From positions 1 to 10,578 of the forward strand of contig CAMFZJ010000042.1 in the NCBI GenBank assembly GCA_946004305.1: a stretch of 10,578 nucleotides of DNA, read 5' to 3'. This document shows, piece by piece, positions 1 to 6,166 of the stretch (position 1 is its first letter; every line of letters begins with the position of its first letter). The DNA comes from an uncultured Clostridia bacterium (GTDB lineage Bacteria > Bacillota > Clostridia > Oscillospirales > Acutalibacteraceae). The position numbers were made by a program, and so were the translations under genes. Below the pieces are notes generated by a model, which saw only the letters and a list, made by a program, of their open reading frames with translations, was not told where the DNA came from and ran no database searches.

Positions 1-198
1 GGTCTCGGTTGCATCTGAATCCAATTTATCCTCTGCCGACTCCCCGGAAACTGTATCCTTTTCAGAATCAACAGTCTCACTCTCGGCAGTTGTTACTGTG
101 TTATTACTCTCATTGTTTCCTGCACAGCTACAGGAGGCCGTAAAAACAACAGCCATTGTGCAGAGAAACAGTGAAATAATTACCCTTTTAATTTTCAT
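1..198 (-). CDS. Secreted lipoprotein, N-terminal 66 residues (3' end outside window)
   Basis: The frame is open from an ATG at 198 to the window edge. The N-terminus is MKIKR followed by a hydrophobic stretch (residues 6-19) and a lipobox FTASC with Cys23 as the probable lipidated residue. A second Cys at 25 follows (CSC). This is the classic signal for diacylglyceryl transfer and signal peptidase II processing, so the product should be anchored to the outer face of the membrane. After the Cys comes a low-complexity tether rich in Ser, Thr, Glu, Asp and Asn (about residues 28-66), typical of substrate-binding or other surface lipoproteins. The functional domain lies outside the window, so no function can be given. 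The start is chosen because GGTGA (204-208) sits 5 bases upstream; an in-frame ATG at 210 lacks a ribosome binding site. A -10/-35 pair lies just upstream. Confidence 0.85.
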   Translation of the reverse strand, partial: MKIKRVIISLFLCTMAVVFTASCSCAGNNESNNTVTTAESETVDSEKDTVSGESAEDKLDSDATET

Positions 199-214
199 AT
201 ATGTCACCATAATA

Positions 215-243
215 ATAATATACTAATTAATAGGAAAAATCAA
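215..243 (-). promoter_or_regulatory. Putative sigma-A promoter of the lipoprotein gene
   Basis: On the minus strand TTGATT (238-243) is followed after 17 bases by TATTAT (215-220): 4/6 and 5/6 matches to the sigma-A consensus. Transcription would start around 208, giving an almost leaderless message with the GGTGA element right at its 5' end. That short leader makes this promoter uncertain. The alternative is that the gene is read from further upstream, through the structured element at 262-410. Confidence 0.4.
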
Positions 244-256
244 TACAAAAATAAGA

Positions 257-294
257 CAAAATGAAAATGCCGAGTCCTTGCGGAAGACTCGGCA
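257..294 (-). terminator. Rho-independent terminator of the minus-strand structured RNA
   Basis: A perfect 9-bp GC-rich stem (TGCCGAGTC 268-276 with GACTCGGCA 286-294) and a 9-base loop are followed on the minus strand by TTTTCATTTTG. On the plus strand the flank is CTTTCTATTG, a poorer U-tract, and no plus-strand gene ends here, so minus is the favoured direction. It sits between the structured RNA and the lipoprotein start. Confidence 0.7.
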
Positions 295-410
295 CTTTCT
301 ATTGTTCTTAAAAAATGAGGGGTACAAAAAACGTAAGTCTCTTAATCGACTTACAAGAGGAGGGTAGAACAATGTACTCTAACAGTTGCGGATCTGTTTT
401 TTGAGTACGC
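262..410 (-). ncRNA. Candidate structured small RNA (or structured leader) ending in an intrinsic terminator
   Basis: This stretch has no credible gene but folds well when read on the minus strand. In order: hairpin 1 pairs GTACTC (403-408) with GAGTAC (374-379), with an inner ACAG/CTGT stem; an 8-bp outer stem pairs 366-373 (AGAACAAT on plus) with 301-308 (ATTGTTCT); inside it a 7-bp hairpin pairs 348-354 with 333-339; a terminator hairpin at 268-294 closes the unit. Between the outer and inner stems lie two unpaired C-rich stretches, CCCUCCUC (357-364) and ACCCCUC (about 317-323). They are complementary to Shine-Dalgarno sequences, as in several CU-rich regulatory RNAs of Firmicutes. I do not recognise a known RNA family. 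No convincing promoter is visible upstream, so the 5' end (about 408-412) is a guess. Because the lipoprotein gene lies 70 bases downstream in the same direction, a riboswitch-like leader with attenuator is the main alternative. Confidence 0.45.
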
Positions 411-534
411 ATATATTAAACCACCAAAATTTGAAAACTATGTGAAATCGCCCTGAATTATCCTTGAAAATTTTAAAGCAAAAAGTATAACTTTGAAATT
501 TTGTACATTACTTCACATATTTTTACAGAAAAAT
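411..534. other. AT-rich intergenic spacer, no gene seen
   Basis: This is the upstream half of the divergent interval between the minus-strand RNA and lexA. All frames are interrupted. It is A/T rich with no strong hairpin. It should hold the promoter of the minus-strand RNA, but only poor -10/-35 pairs are visible, for example TATATG at 410-415 without a good -35. Confidence 0.5.
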
Positions 535-546
535 AAACAAATGTTT
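535..546 (+). promoter_or_regulatory. Probable LexA operator (autoregulation of lexA)
   Basis: The sequence AAAC-AAAT-GTTT has the geometry of the Firmicutes SOS box (GAAC-N4-GTTC, with GTTT also accepted in Clostridia). The spacing is 4, the purine-rich spacer ending in T fits the family pattern, and only the first G of the left half is changed to A. It overlaps the first two bases of the lexA -35 hexamer, so bound LexA would block RNA polymerase. Autoregulation of lexA is the usual arrangement; the assignment here is inferred from position and sequence. Confidence 0.5.
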
Positions 547-574
547 GACAAGGCAAAATCCTCTGTGATATAAT
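545..574 (+). promoter_or_regulatory. lexA promoter, consensus -35 and extended -10
   Basis: A perfect TTGACA (545-550) is followed after an 18-base spacer by a perfect TATAAT (569-574) preceded by TG at 566-567 (extended -10, TGnTATAAT). Transcription should start near 581, leaving a leader of about 18 bases that contains the AGGAGG ribosome binding site (586-591). Confidence 0.85.
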
Positions 575-598
575 AAACAAAAGTCAGGAGGTTTTTCT

Positions 599-1186
599 AT
601 GAGAAAATTATCTGCAAGCCAACAAAAGGTTTTTGACTATATTGTAGAATGTTCTCACCAAGGCAGAGTTCCCTCTGTTAGAGAGCTTTGCAATGCAACA
701 GGGCTTAAATCCACTTCAACTGTACATATGCACCTTAAAACCCTGGAGGAGCTTGGTCTTATACAGCGTGAAGCAGGGCTTAACCGTTGTATTAAGGTTG
801 TAGGAGAAGTAAACACATTAAGCGTTCCCGTATTAGGCAAGGTCGCCGCAGGCAATCCAATTGTCGCTATCGAGGATATTGAGTGCTATGTTCCGGTACC
901 CGTTGAAATGAGCAAGGGCAAGGAGCTTTTCGCTTTGAGAGTACAGGGAGAAAGTATGATTAATGCAGGAATCCTACCTGATGATATCCTTATAGTAGAG
1001 CGTACTCCTGTTGCAAACAACGGAGAAATCGTTGTGGCGTTAGTAGATGACAGCGCAACAGTTAAGCGTTTCTATAAAGAAAACGGACATTTTCGTCTAC
1101 AGCCTGAAAATGATGACTTTGAACCTATTATCGTTGACGAAGTTCTCCTGCTTGGCAAAGTTGTTTCCCTTGTCAGAAACTATTAA
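599..1186 (+). CDS. lexA: LexA repressor, SOS-response regulator (Ser-Lys autoprotease)
   Basis: This is a 195-residue cytoplasmic dimeric repressor of DNA-damage genes; RecA-ssDNA filaments trigger its self-cleavage and so derepress the SOS regulon. The N-terminal winged-helix DNA-binding domain spans about residues 1-68, with the recognition region around PSVRELCNATGLKSTSTVHMHL (split between residues 25-46). The S24 peptidase domain spans about 75-195. The scissile bond is Ala84-Gly85 in KVAAGNP; the catalytic serine is Ser119 in QGESM and the general-base lysine is Lys156 in ATVKRF. Both catalytic residues and the cleavage site are intact, and the length is close to the usual 200. The ATG at 599 follows AGGAGG (586-591) by 7 bases. 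The gene is monocistronic: its own promoter and probable operator precede it and a strong terminator follows 53 bases after the stop. No other SOS gene is in the window. Confidence 0.97.
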   Translation: MRKLSASQQKVFDYIVECSHQGRVPSVRELCNATGLKSTSTVHMHLKTLEELGLIQREAGLNRCIKVVGEVNTLSVPVLGKVAAGNPIVAIEDIECYVPVPVEMSKGKELFALRVQGESMINAGILPDDILIVERTPVANNGEIVVALVDDSATVKRFYKENGHFRLQPENDDFEPIIVDEVLLLGKVVSLVRNY

Positions 1187-1238
1187 GCAAAATCAGAAAA
1201 CAAACATATATGGAAGTAAATATTCTTCTGCCATTCAG

Positions 1239-1265
1239 ACAGCCGTCTTTGTACGGCTGTTTTTT
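1239..1265 (+). terminator. Rho-independent terminator of lexA
   Basis: An 8-bp perfect stem (ACAGCCGT 1239-1246 with ACGGCTGT 1253-1260), a 6-base loop and a following run of T (1260-1265) lie 53 bases after the lexA stop codon. This separates lexA from the next gene. Confidence 0.9.
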
Positions 1266-1298
1266 GATATCTATGCTAAAAATACAGCAAAAAACAGC

Positions 1299-1350
1299 TT
1301 GACATATGTTGAATTTTTGTATAGAAAAAGCAAGAAACATGTGATATAAT
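1299..1350 (+). promoter_or_regulatory. Promoter region of the large secreted-protein gene
   Basis: The best -10 is TATAAT at 1345-1350 with an extended TG at 1342-1343; its 17-base-spaced -35 is the weak TAGAAA (1322-1327). The 11 bases TGTGATATAAT (1340-1350) are identical to those of the lexA promoter (564-574). A perfect TTGACA lies further upstream at 1299-1304, with only TATAGA (1320-1325, 15-base spacer) as partner, so two overlapping promoters are possible. A second TATAAT lies at 1355-1360. The resulting leader is about 80 bases and very AT-rich. Confidence 0.6.
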
Positions 1351-1435
1351 TGTATATAATATTATCTTGGGATAGTGTATTTATATTTATATATTATAAT
1401 ATCTTACAAAATACTTTTCCGGAGGAGGTTTGCTG

Positions 1436-4400
1436 ATGAAAAACAGGTTTAGATTTTCCAAAAATTTAATCTATGTTAAAGTGCTTTTAGCTCTTACTCT
1501 TATCGTTACTATTGTAACCTCATCAATGCCAATGATTTATGCAGAAACTAATACTACCAACGCATTGACAAACCCTGATTTTGAAACAACAGCCGGTTGG
1601 GTTAAGTCAGGCGGTGAAATTACCTTAGCAACAGGAGAGGGCATAGACTCCACAAATGCGCTTAAACTAGCAGGTGATGAAAATGCAGTCTATCAGACTA
1701 TAACAAAATCCGACAACTCTAATTTTATTCATGGCTCTACCTTTAACTGGGAATTTAACTTCAAAAGCTCTGCAAACGATATTGTAGCTCTGATATTAGG
1801 CACAGCAGAGCCTTCCGGTAATCCTGACCATTTCAGAAAAATGCTTACCTGGTTGAATAGCAATAAAAAGGTAAACAAAAACATACCTGCTAACGGTCAG
1901 TATCAGGTTATTGTATATTCTAAGCCTTTTAAAGCCGGCGGTATTTTTGATAACGGTAAATTCGGTAGTTTGAGAGCTGATTTCAGCCTGACGCCAACAA
2001 TGTACTGCACAGAAAAGTGGACGGTAGTTCTCTCAAGAACAAACACAGGTGAATGGACAACTGTTACAAACCCTGCTACTACACCGTACACATTGGTTAA
2101 GGACACCTCGTCTATATGTTATTCTCTGCTTTCTTACAACGGTGATATACTTGTGGATAACGCAAGCTTTTTCATTGAAAAAACCGGTGACGTAGTAACT
2201 GAATTCAATAACCTGCAAAACGGTAGCTTTGAAACGCCCACAATACCCTCCGGCTATTATTCTCAGCCGACTCAAAGCAATGTACCCTATTGGAGCACTA
2301 CTGCTTATGGCAACAAGATAGAGTACTTCAAGGCAGAAGGTAACGGAAAAGCCGGGCATTTTTGTACCGGTAACAACATCCGTGTTGTTGACGGCAGTCA
2401 GGCTGCTGAACTAAATGCCGATGAGGCAAGTACACTTTACCAGTATATAAAGACCGAATCCGAAAGCCAATACAAGTGGAGACTTTCTCACAGAGGCAGA
2501 CACGGTGCCGATATTATGGCGCTTGTTATCGGTCCAAAGCAAAGTGTAGATCCATCAAAGGATAGTAAAAACGGCAGCGACCAGTTTATGAAAATGGTTG
2601 AATGGGTAAAGGAAAACAAAGATTATTACCCTGATGTTAAAGACGATATTACCAAAATTGAAAAAGCTCAGAAAGATAATGAGTTAAAGACATCTGATTA
2701 TAGATGTACCCCTGTTAAGGTAACTGTATATTCAAAGAAGTTCTCAACAAGTGGCGGATTTGACAGCAATAATACAACCTACTTCAGTGCAACAGAATCA
2801 ACCGTTTTTTCACAAAGATGGGACGTTACTATCCTTTGTTCGGGTAATGATAATTGGCAAACCTATGGTGAAAATGACGATGATAGGTACAGCTATTACG
2901 AGGTGCCTGAGGGACAGACCGATTCAATATTCGCTTTTACAGCATATAAAGGAACAAACCAGTATAATGACAAATATTATATAGATAATCCGACTCAAGC
3001 AGACAAACAAAATACCTACGGTAATCTCCTTGACGGCATAAATTTTGACCTTTATTATCCTGCCTCATCTGTATCCTTTACAGGCGGTGACGCTGTACTG
3101 AGCTATGTATATAAAGGCGATCTAAAAGAATCACAACTAATATCCGGTGAACCTGCACAGTCAATAATGGTTGACGAAGACTCAACCTTTACTTTAGACG
3201 TTACCCCAAGATATTCCACAACTATTGACAAAAACGGAAACGAAACACCAAGATTGGACGCTAACGGCAATCCAATCCAAAACACCTTCTTAGGTGCATA
3301 TATAACCGTTGGAGGTAAAAGACAATATTATCCCGCTACAGCCATCGGCTCGGATAATGCTGTATATTTCTCCGAAACCGAAGGCGAAAACGGAATGAAA
3401 ACTTATTCCTACGGTAAATCCAATGTTTCCGGAAGAGTTGTTGTTGAGCTTGTATATTCAGAAGTATATACAATAATATATAACTCTAAAGGCGGTAAGG
3501 CTTATTCTGTTAGCGACGGTTCATGTACCGGCGATATGGACTGGCAAGGCAATAATTCAAATATTGCTCGTTTCTATGAAAAAGCAGCCGGTGTTTATAC
3601 TTCAACAGACTGCCGGTGGTGGGAAGATAATCCGAGTGTTGTTTTCAAAGGCTGGGAGCTTGTAGGCGGTAAAATAAAAAGATTATCCGACAACTCAACT
3701 GTTTCTGAGGACGAAAAGGTATTGTTTGCCGGAAACGCTACAGTCAGCTACACCCCACCTGCTCCTCTTACCGATGAAGAAAAAAAAGGATTAACTCCCG
3801 AACAACAGGAAGAACTGTTCTTAGAAAAAGCCAGACAGGTAGATTTCATAATTACAGACGGTGTATATGAGGGACGAATTAACGCCTACAGCGGCGGTGT
3901 ACTTGTTGCAAACTGGGAATATAAAACATCTGTAATTGCTCAGACTGAACAGCTTGACGGTTCATTTATCAACAGCGGAGTAGGCGGACAGGTGGCGCTT
4001 ACAGACCACACTATGGACGTTACTGATATTAACGGTACAGTTTATTCCGGTGACGACATTATTAATTACACCGATAAGTTTACATTCACTTCTGCATTTT
4101 ACAACGTAGTAAAATCCTCACAGCAGGAAAATGAAGGCTATAAATTCTTAGGCTGGTATGATAAAAACGGAATCAAACTTTCCGCTACATCTGACCACAG
4201 CTTTACAATGGTCCCCTATTTTATTACCGATGACAAAGCTAACGCCTATCAAACGCCCTCGGTTGTTTATGCCAGATTTGGCTTTGAGTATAAGGTTAAA
4301 TTCCATATTAACGATAAAGATACAGTATCAACCGTAGGAAACCCTAACGCTGACCTTTACAGAGTTTATTATCCGCAAGGCGTTGATATATCACATGCAA

Positions 4401-5371
4401 GCTCCCCTGACATTGACTACGCAATAATGAATCTTGACAGCAATAATAAAATACAATACTTCTATGATATTCCTGTACCAAAATCTACCTGCGGAAAAAT
4501 CTTCAAGGGTTGGTACACAGATATAGATAATAATTCTGATACACACCCTATTCAGTGGAATAACAAAGCATATACCGAAGAAACTGACATTTACGCTCAC
4601 TGGATAGACGTTGGAACTGTTCAACAGGATGCTGATGACAAGAAAATCATAGATTCTGATAACAGACCGTTTGTAAATGAAAACGAAGCAAACAACAGTT
4701 TACTGTGGGGCTTTGATTTATTAGGCGTTCAGATTCGTTACGAGGATGAGGACGAAAACTATCCAAACGGCAGAGGTACCGGTGAGGGTCAGACACCCCA
4801 CTTTGATACTGACGGATTGAGATTTGTAACCTGCTTAAAGGAAGATGTTCTCAGGCAGTCCGGCGCTCTCTTTAATAAAACATATACAGATTTTACAACC
4901 AAACAACCACTCCGTTACGGTTATGTTGTAGCAAAAGAGTCAACTGCCAACAGTAAGCTTACATCTTCCGATACTATTGAGTATTCTGATGCAAATGTAA
5001 ACGGTGTTGATACACGCAGTAAGTATTCATTCGTAACCAATGTAGATTGTACGAGCAGCGTTGGCGGATACAAGAACACTACTATAAAAGACCATGAAAA
5101 CTTTAGGGATTACAGAGTTTATTCAATGGTAATTTCATACAATACAGCCGGAAAATCCGATTCTGAAATTGAAAGTGCAAAACGGCAAAATATTATTGCA
5201 AGACCATACCTCCGTTATCAGGACGCAAACGGACTGTATAGAACCTATTATCAGAACTATACAGGTACAAATGTACGCGGAGGATGTAGCACCAATTATA
5301 ATTTCACAAGAGATTATCTTCAGGACAAGGGATACTTCCCGGCTACCCAACCAACAGAACCAACACCATAA
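1436..5371 (+). CDS. Large secreted surface protein with duplicated jelly-roll-like module and InlB-type repeats
   Basis: The product has 1311 residues. An export signal (basic start, hydrophobic 11-29, likely cut after IYA36) is followed by two versions of one module: A about 42-250, B about 258-541. Both open with N-x-x-FE, continue with a tyrosine-glutamine core (VYQTI/LYQYI), a W-x-x-x-F/W-R-L strand, D-I-x-AL-I/V-x-G, F-x-KM-x-x-W, VYSK-F-x-x-GGF and W-x-V. B contains AELNADE-x-x-TLYQ. They look like beta-sandwich binding domains. Three InlB-type (Listeria-Bacteroides) repeats follow, marked by FKGW737-740, FLGW904-907 and FKGW1023-1026. A C-terminal domain (about 1083-1300; DGLRFVT, YGYVVAK, ARPYLRY) resembles one common in clostridial surface proteins, of unknown function. 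The chain ends in TQPTEPTP. There is no LPXTG motif, transmembrane tail, dockerin or enzyme motif. ATG 1436 is chosen over TTG 1430 because GGAGGAGG (1421-1428) lies 7 bases upstream. Inferred role: adhesion or ligand binding. Confidence 0.85.
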   Translation: MKNRFRFSKNLIYVKVLLALTLIVTIVTSSMPMIYAETNTTNALTNPDFETTAGWVKSGGEITLATGEGIDSTNALKLAGDENAVYQTITKSDNSNFIHGSTFNWEFNFKSSANDIVALILGTAEPSGNPDHFRKMLTWLNSNKKVNKNIPANGQYQVIVYSKPFKAGGIFDNGKFGSLRADFSLTPTMYCTEKWTVVLSRTNTGEWTTVTNPATTPYTLVKDTSSICYSLLSYNGDILVDNASFFIEKTGDVVTEFNNLQNGSFETPTIPSGYYSQPTQSNVPYWSTTAYGNKIEYFKAEGNGKAGHFCTGNNIRVVDGSQAAELNADEASTLYQYIKTESESQYKWRLSHRGRHGADIMALVIGPKQSVDPSKDSKNGSDQFMKMVEWVKENKDYYPDVKDDITKIEKAQKDNELKTSDYRCTPVKVTVYSKKFSTSGGFDSNNTTYFSATESTVFSQRWDVTILCSGNDNWQTYGENDDDRYSYYEVPEGQTDSIFAFTAYKGTNQYNDKYYIDNPTQADKQNTYGNLLDGINFDLYYPASSVSFTGGDAVLSYVYKGDLKESQLISGEPAQSIMVDEDSTFTLDVTPRYSTTIDKNGNETPRLDANGNPIQNTFLGAYITVGGKRQYYPATAIGSDNAVYFSETEGENGMKTYSYGKSNVSGRVVVELVYSEVYTIIYNSKGGKAYSVSDGSCTGDMDWQGNNSNIARFYEKAAGVYTSTDCRWWEDNPSVVFKGWELVGGKIKRLSDNSTVSEDEKVLFAGNATVSYTPPAPLTDEEKKGLTPEQQEELFLEKARQVDFIITDGVYEGRINAYSGGVLVANWEYKTSVIAQTEQLDGSFINSGVGGQVALTDHTMDVTDINGTVYSGDDIINYTDKFTFTSAFYNVVKSSQQENEGYKFLGWYDKNGIKLSATSDHSFTMVPYFITDDKANAYQTPSVVYARFGFEYKVKFHINDKDTVSTVGNPNADLYRVYYPQGVDISHASSPDIDYAIMNLDSNNKIQYFYDIPVPKSTCGKIFKGWYTDIDNNSDTHPIQWNNKAYTEETDIYAHWIDVGTVQQDADDKKIIDSDNRPFVNENEANNSLLWGFDLLGVQIRYEDEDENYPNGRGTGEGQTPHFDTDGLRFVTCLKEDVLRQSGALFNKTYTDFTTKQPLRYGYVVAKESTANSKLTSSDTIEYSDANVNGVDTRSKYSFVTNVDCTSSVGGYKNTTIKDHENFRDYRVYSMVISYNTAGKSDSEIESAKRQNIIARPYLRYQDANGLYRTYYQNYTGTNVRGGCSTNYNFTRDYLQDKGYFPATQPTEPTP

Positions 5372-5400
5372 GCAACGGTTAGCTTATACAAAAGTAAATA

Positions 5401-5447
5401 ACAAAAATGGGAGATAGATTGAAAATCAATCTATCTCCTTTTTGTTT
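5401..5447. terminator. Bidirectional terminator between convergent genes
   Basis: A 13-bp perfect stem (5410-5422 with 5426-5438) closes on an AAA loop. TTTTTGTTT follows on the plus strand (5439-5447), and on the minus strand the stem is followed by ATTTTTGT (5401-5408). It sits 38 bases after the plus-strand stop at 5371 and 68 bases beyond the minus-strand stop at 5515, so it can serve both converging genes. Confidence 0.88.
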
Positions 5448-5514
5448 AAATCTATAGTACATTTTAAGGGGGATAAATGCTTGAAAAATCTATACCCAAA
5501 ATCAATTGCTGTCT

Positions 5515-5928
5515 TTATCTGATTTTCTTCACTCTGTGGGAGATTTCTCGTAACTCCTCCTTAGAAAGATTTTCAAGGTTTTCCAGTTTATCCATAATAG
5601 AAAAAACAGAGTTGTCGCATTTAAGCTGGACATAGTGGGTATAAAAGCTGACAACTACACCTGTTACTATTGCAACTACAAAAAGTGTGTATATGGTGAG
5701 TATTACGGAAATCACCTTTCCAACAATAGTAGTGGCTTCAAGAGTTCCAAACCCTGTTGTAGAGAATACAGTATAGCAATACCACAACGCATCTCCGTAT
5801 GTATTTATATCAGGCTCAAAAATCATAATAATAAACGCAGATATAAAACAGAACATAACAAAGGATAATACAATTCTGTCTGCCCTTGTACTTTTTAAAA
5901 CCGACTTAATAATCTTTATTTTCTTCAT
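5515..5928 (-). CDS. Two-transmembrane potassium-channel-like protein (Ion_trans_2 type)
   Basis: This 137-residue membrane protein has the pore module of the KcsA-like family: TM1 about residues 19-37, a pore helix about 47-56 (ALWYCYTVFS), a selectivity-filter segment TTGFGT (57-62), and a long TM2 about 67-97 with a possible gating glycine at 90. Four copies would form one channel. A short charged tail (about 108-137, LENLENLSKEELREI) is probably helical and could help tetramer assembly. There is no voltage sensor, RCK or cyclic-nucleotide domain, so it is a minimal channel. The filter differs from the canonical TVGYGD: Thr-Thr-Gly-Phe-Gly, and the usual Asp after the filter is Thr62. Ion selectivity is therefore uncertain. 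The ATG at 5928 is preceded by AAGAGG (8-base spacing). The gene stands alone, convergent with the large plus-strand gene and separated from the upstream minus-strand gene by a terminator. Confidence 0.85.
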   Translation of the reverse strand: MKKIKIIKSVLKSTRADRIVLSFVMFCFISAFIIMIFEPDINTYGDALWYCYTVFSTTGFGTLEATTIVGKVISVILTIYTLFVVAIVTGVVVSFYTHYVQLKCDNSVFSIMDKLENLENLSKEELREISHRVKKIR

Positions 5929-5951
5929 ACCCTAATCCTCTTAACCTTAAA

Positions 5952-5980
5952 ATTATGTTGATATACTATTTTAGTTTGAA
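5952..5980 (-). promoter_or_regulatory. Putative promoter of the channel gene
   Basis: On the minus strand TTCAAA (5975-5980) and CATAAT (5952-5957) are separated by 17 bases: 4/6 and 5/6 consensus matches. The predicted start near 5945 gives a leader of about 17 bases holding the AAGAGG ribosome binding site. The rest of the interval up to 6089 is AT-rich with no gene. Confidence 0.4.
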
Positions 5981-6089
5981 GTTTTTATGTTTACACCCAT
6001 AGTTTATCACCGAACACTATAAAGTTCAACCTAATATCATATGATTTTTTCTGAAAGCGTTTAACACATAGAACACATAAAATATATTC

Positions 6090-6130
6090 AAAACTAAACA
6101 AAACTGACACCGAATAACTCGATGTCAGTT
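6090..6130 (-). terminator. Terminator of the large minus-strand secreted-protein gene
   Basis: The arms AACTGACA (6102-6109) and TGTCAGTT (6123-6130) form an 8-bp stem, extended inward by CGA/TCG after one mismatch. On the minus strand the tail is TTTTGTTTAGTTTT. It lies 36 bases beyond the stop at 6167. The plus side also has a T-rich tail (6129-6136), so it may act both ways, although no plus-strand gene ends here. Confidence 0.85.
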
Positions 6131-6166
6131 TTTATTAGAATTTAATAATTCTTTTTTGTTGTCAGA

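Noticed and set aside
1..20. Possible adapter sequence at the left end as well
   Set aside because: The first bases do not match Nextera adapters and the lipoprotein frame stays open with sensible linker codons to base 1.
262..300. Resemblance of the GUGCCGAGUC hairpin to the 3' end of a type II CRISPR tracrRNA
   Set aside because: The likeness is limited to a few bases of a GC-rich terminator stem; no cas gene, CRISPR repeat or anti-repeat is present.
357..404. Plus-strand mini-ORF of 10 codons (ATG 372) behind an excellent GAGGAGGG ribosome binding site
   Set aside because: There is no promoter upstream on the plus strand, and lexA is transcribed from 545-574, downstream of it. The G-rich motif is more simply the complement of the C-rich loop of the minus-strand RNA. 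It is worth a look only if plus-strand transcription is found here.
1430..1438. TTG at 1430 as start of the large plus-strand protein
   Set aside because: It lies 1 base after the GGAGGAGG element; ATG 1436 has the normal spacing.
6012..6027. GAAC-N8-GTTC palindrome upstream of the channel gene, as a LexA box
   Set aside because: The spacing is 8 rather than 4, and it lies upstream of the predicted channel promoter.
6137..6156. AGAATT/AATTCT hairpin followed by TTTTTT on the plus strand
   Set aside because: It has a 6-bp stem, almost all A/T, with no plus-strand transcript to end; too weak to call.
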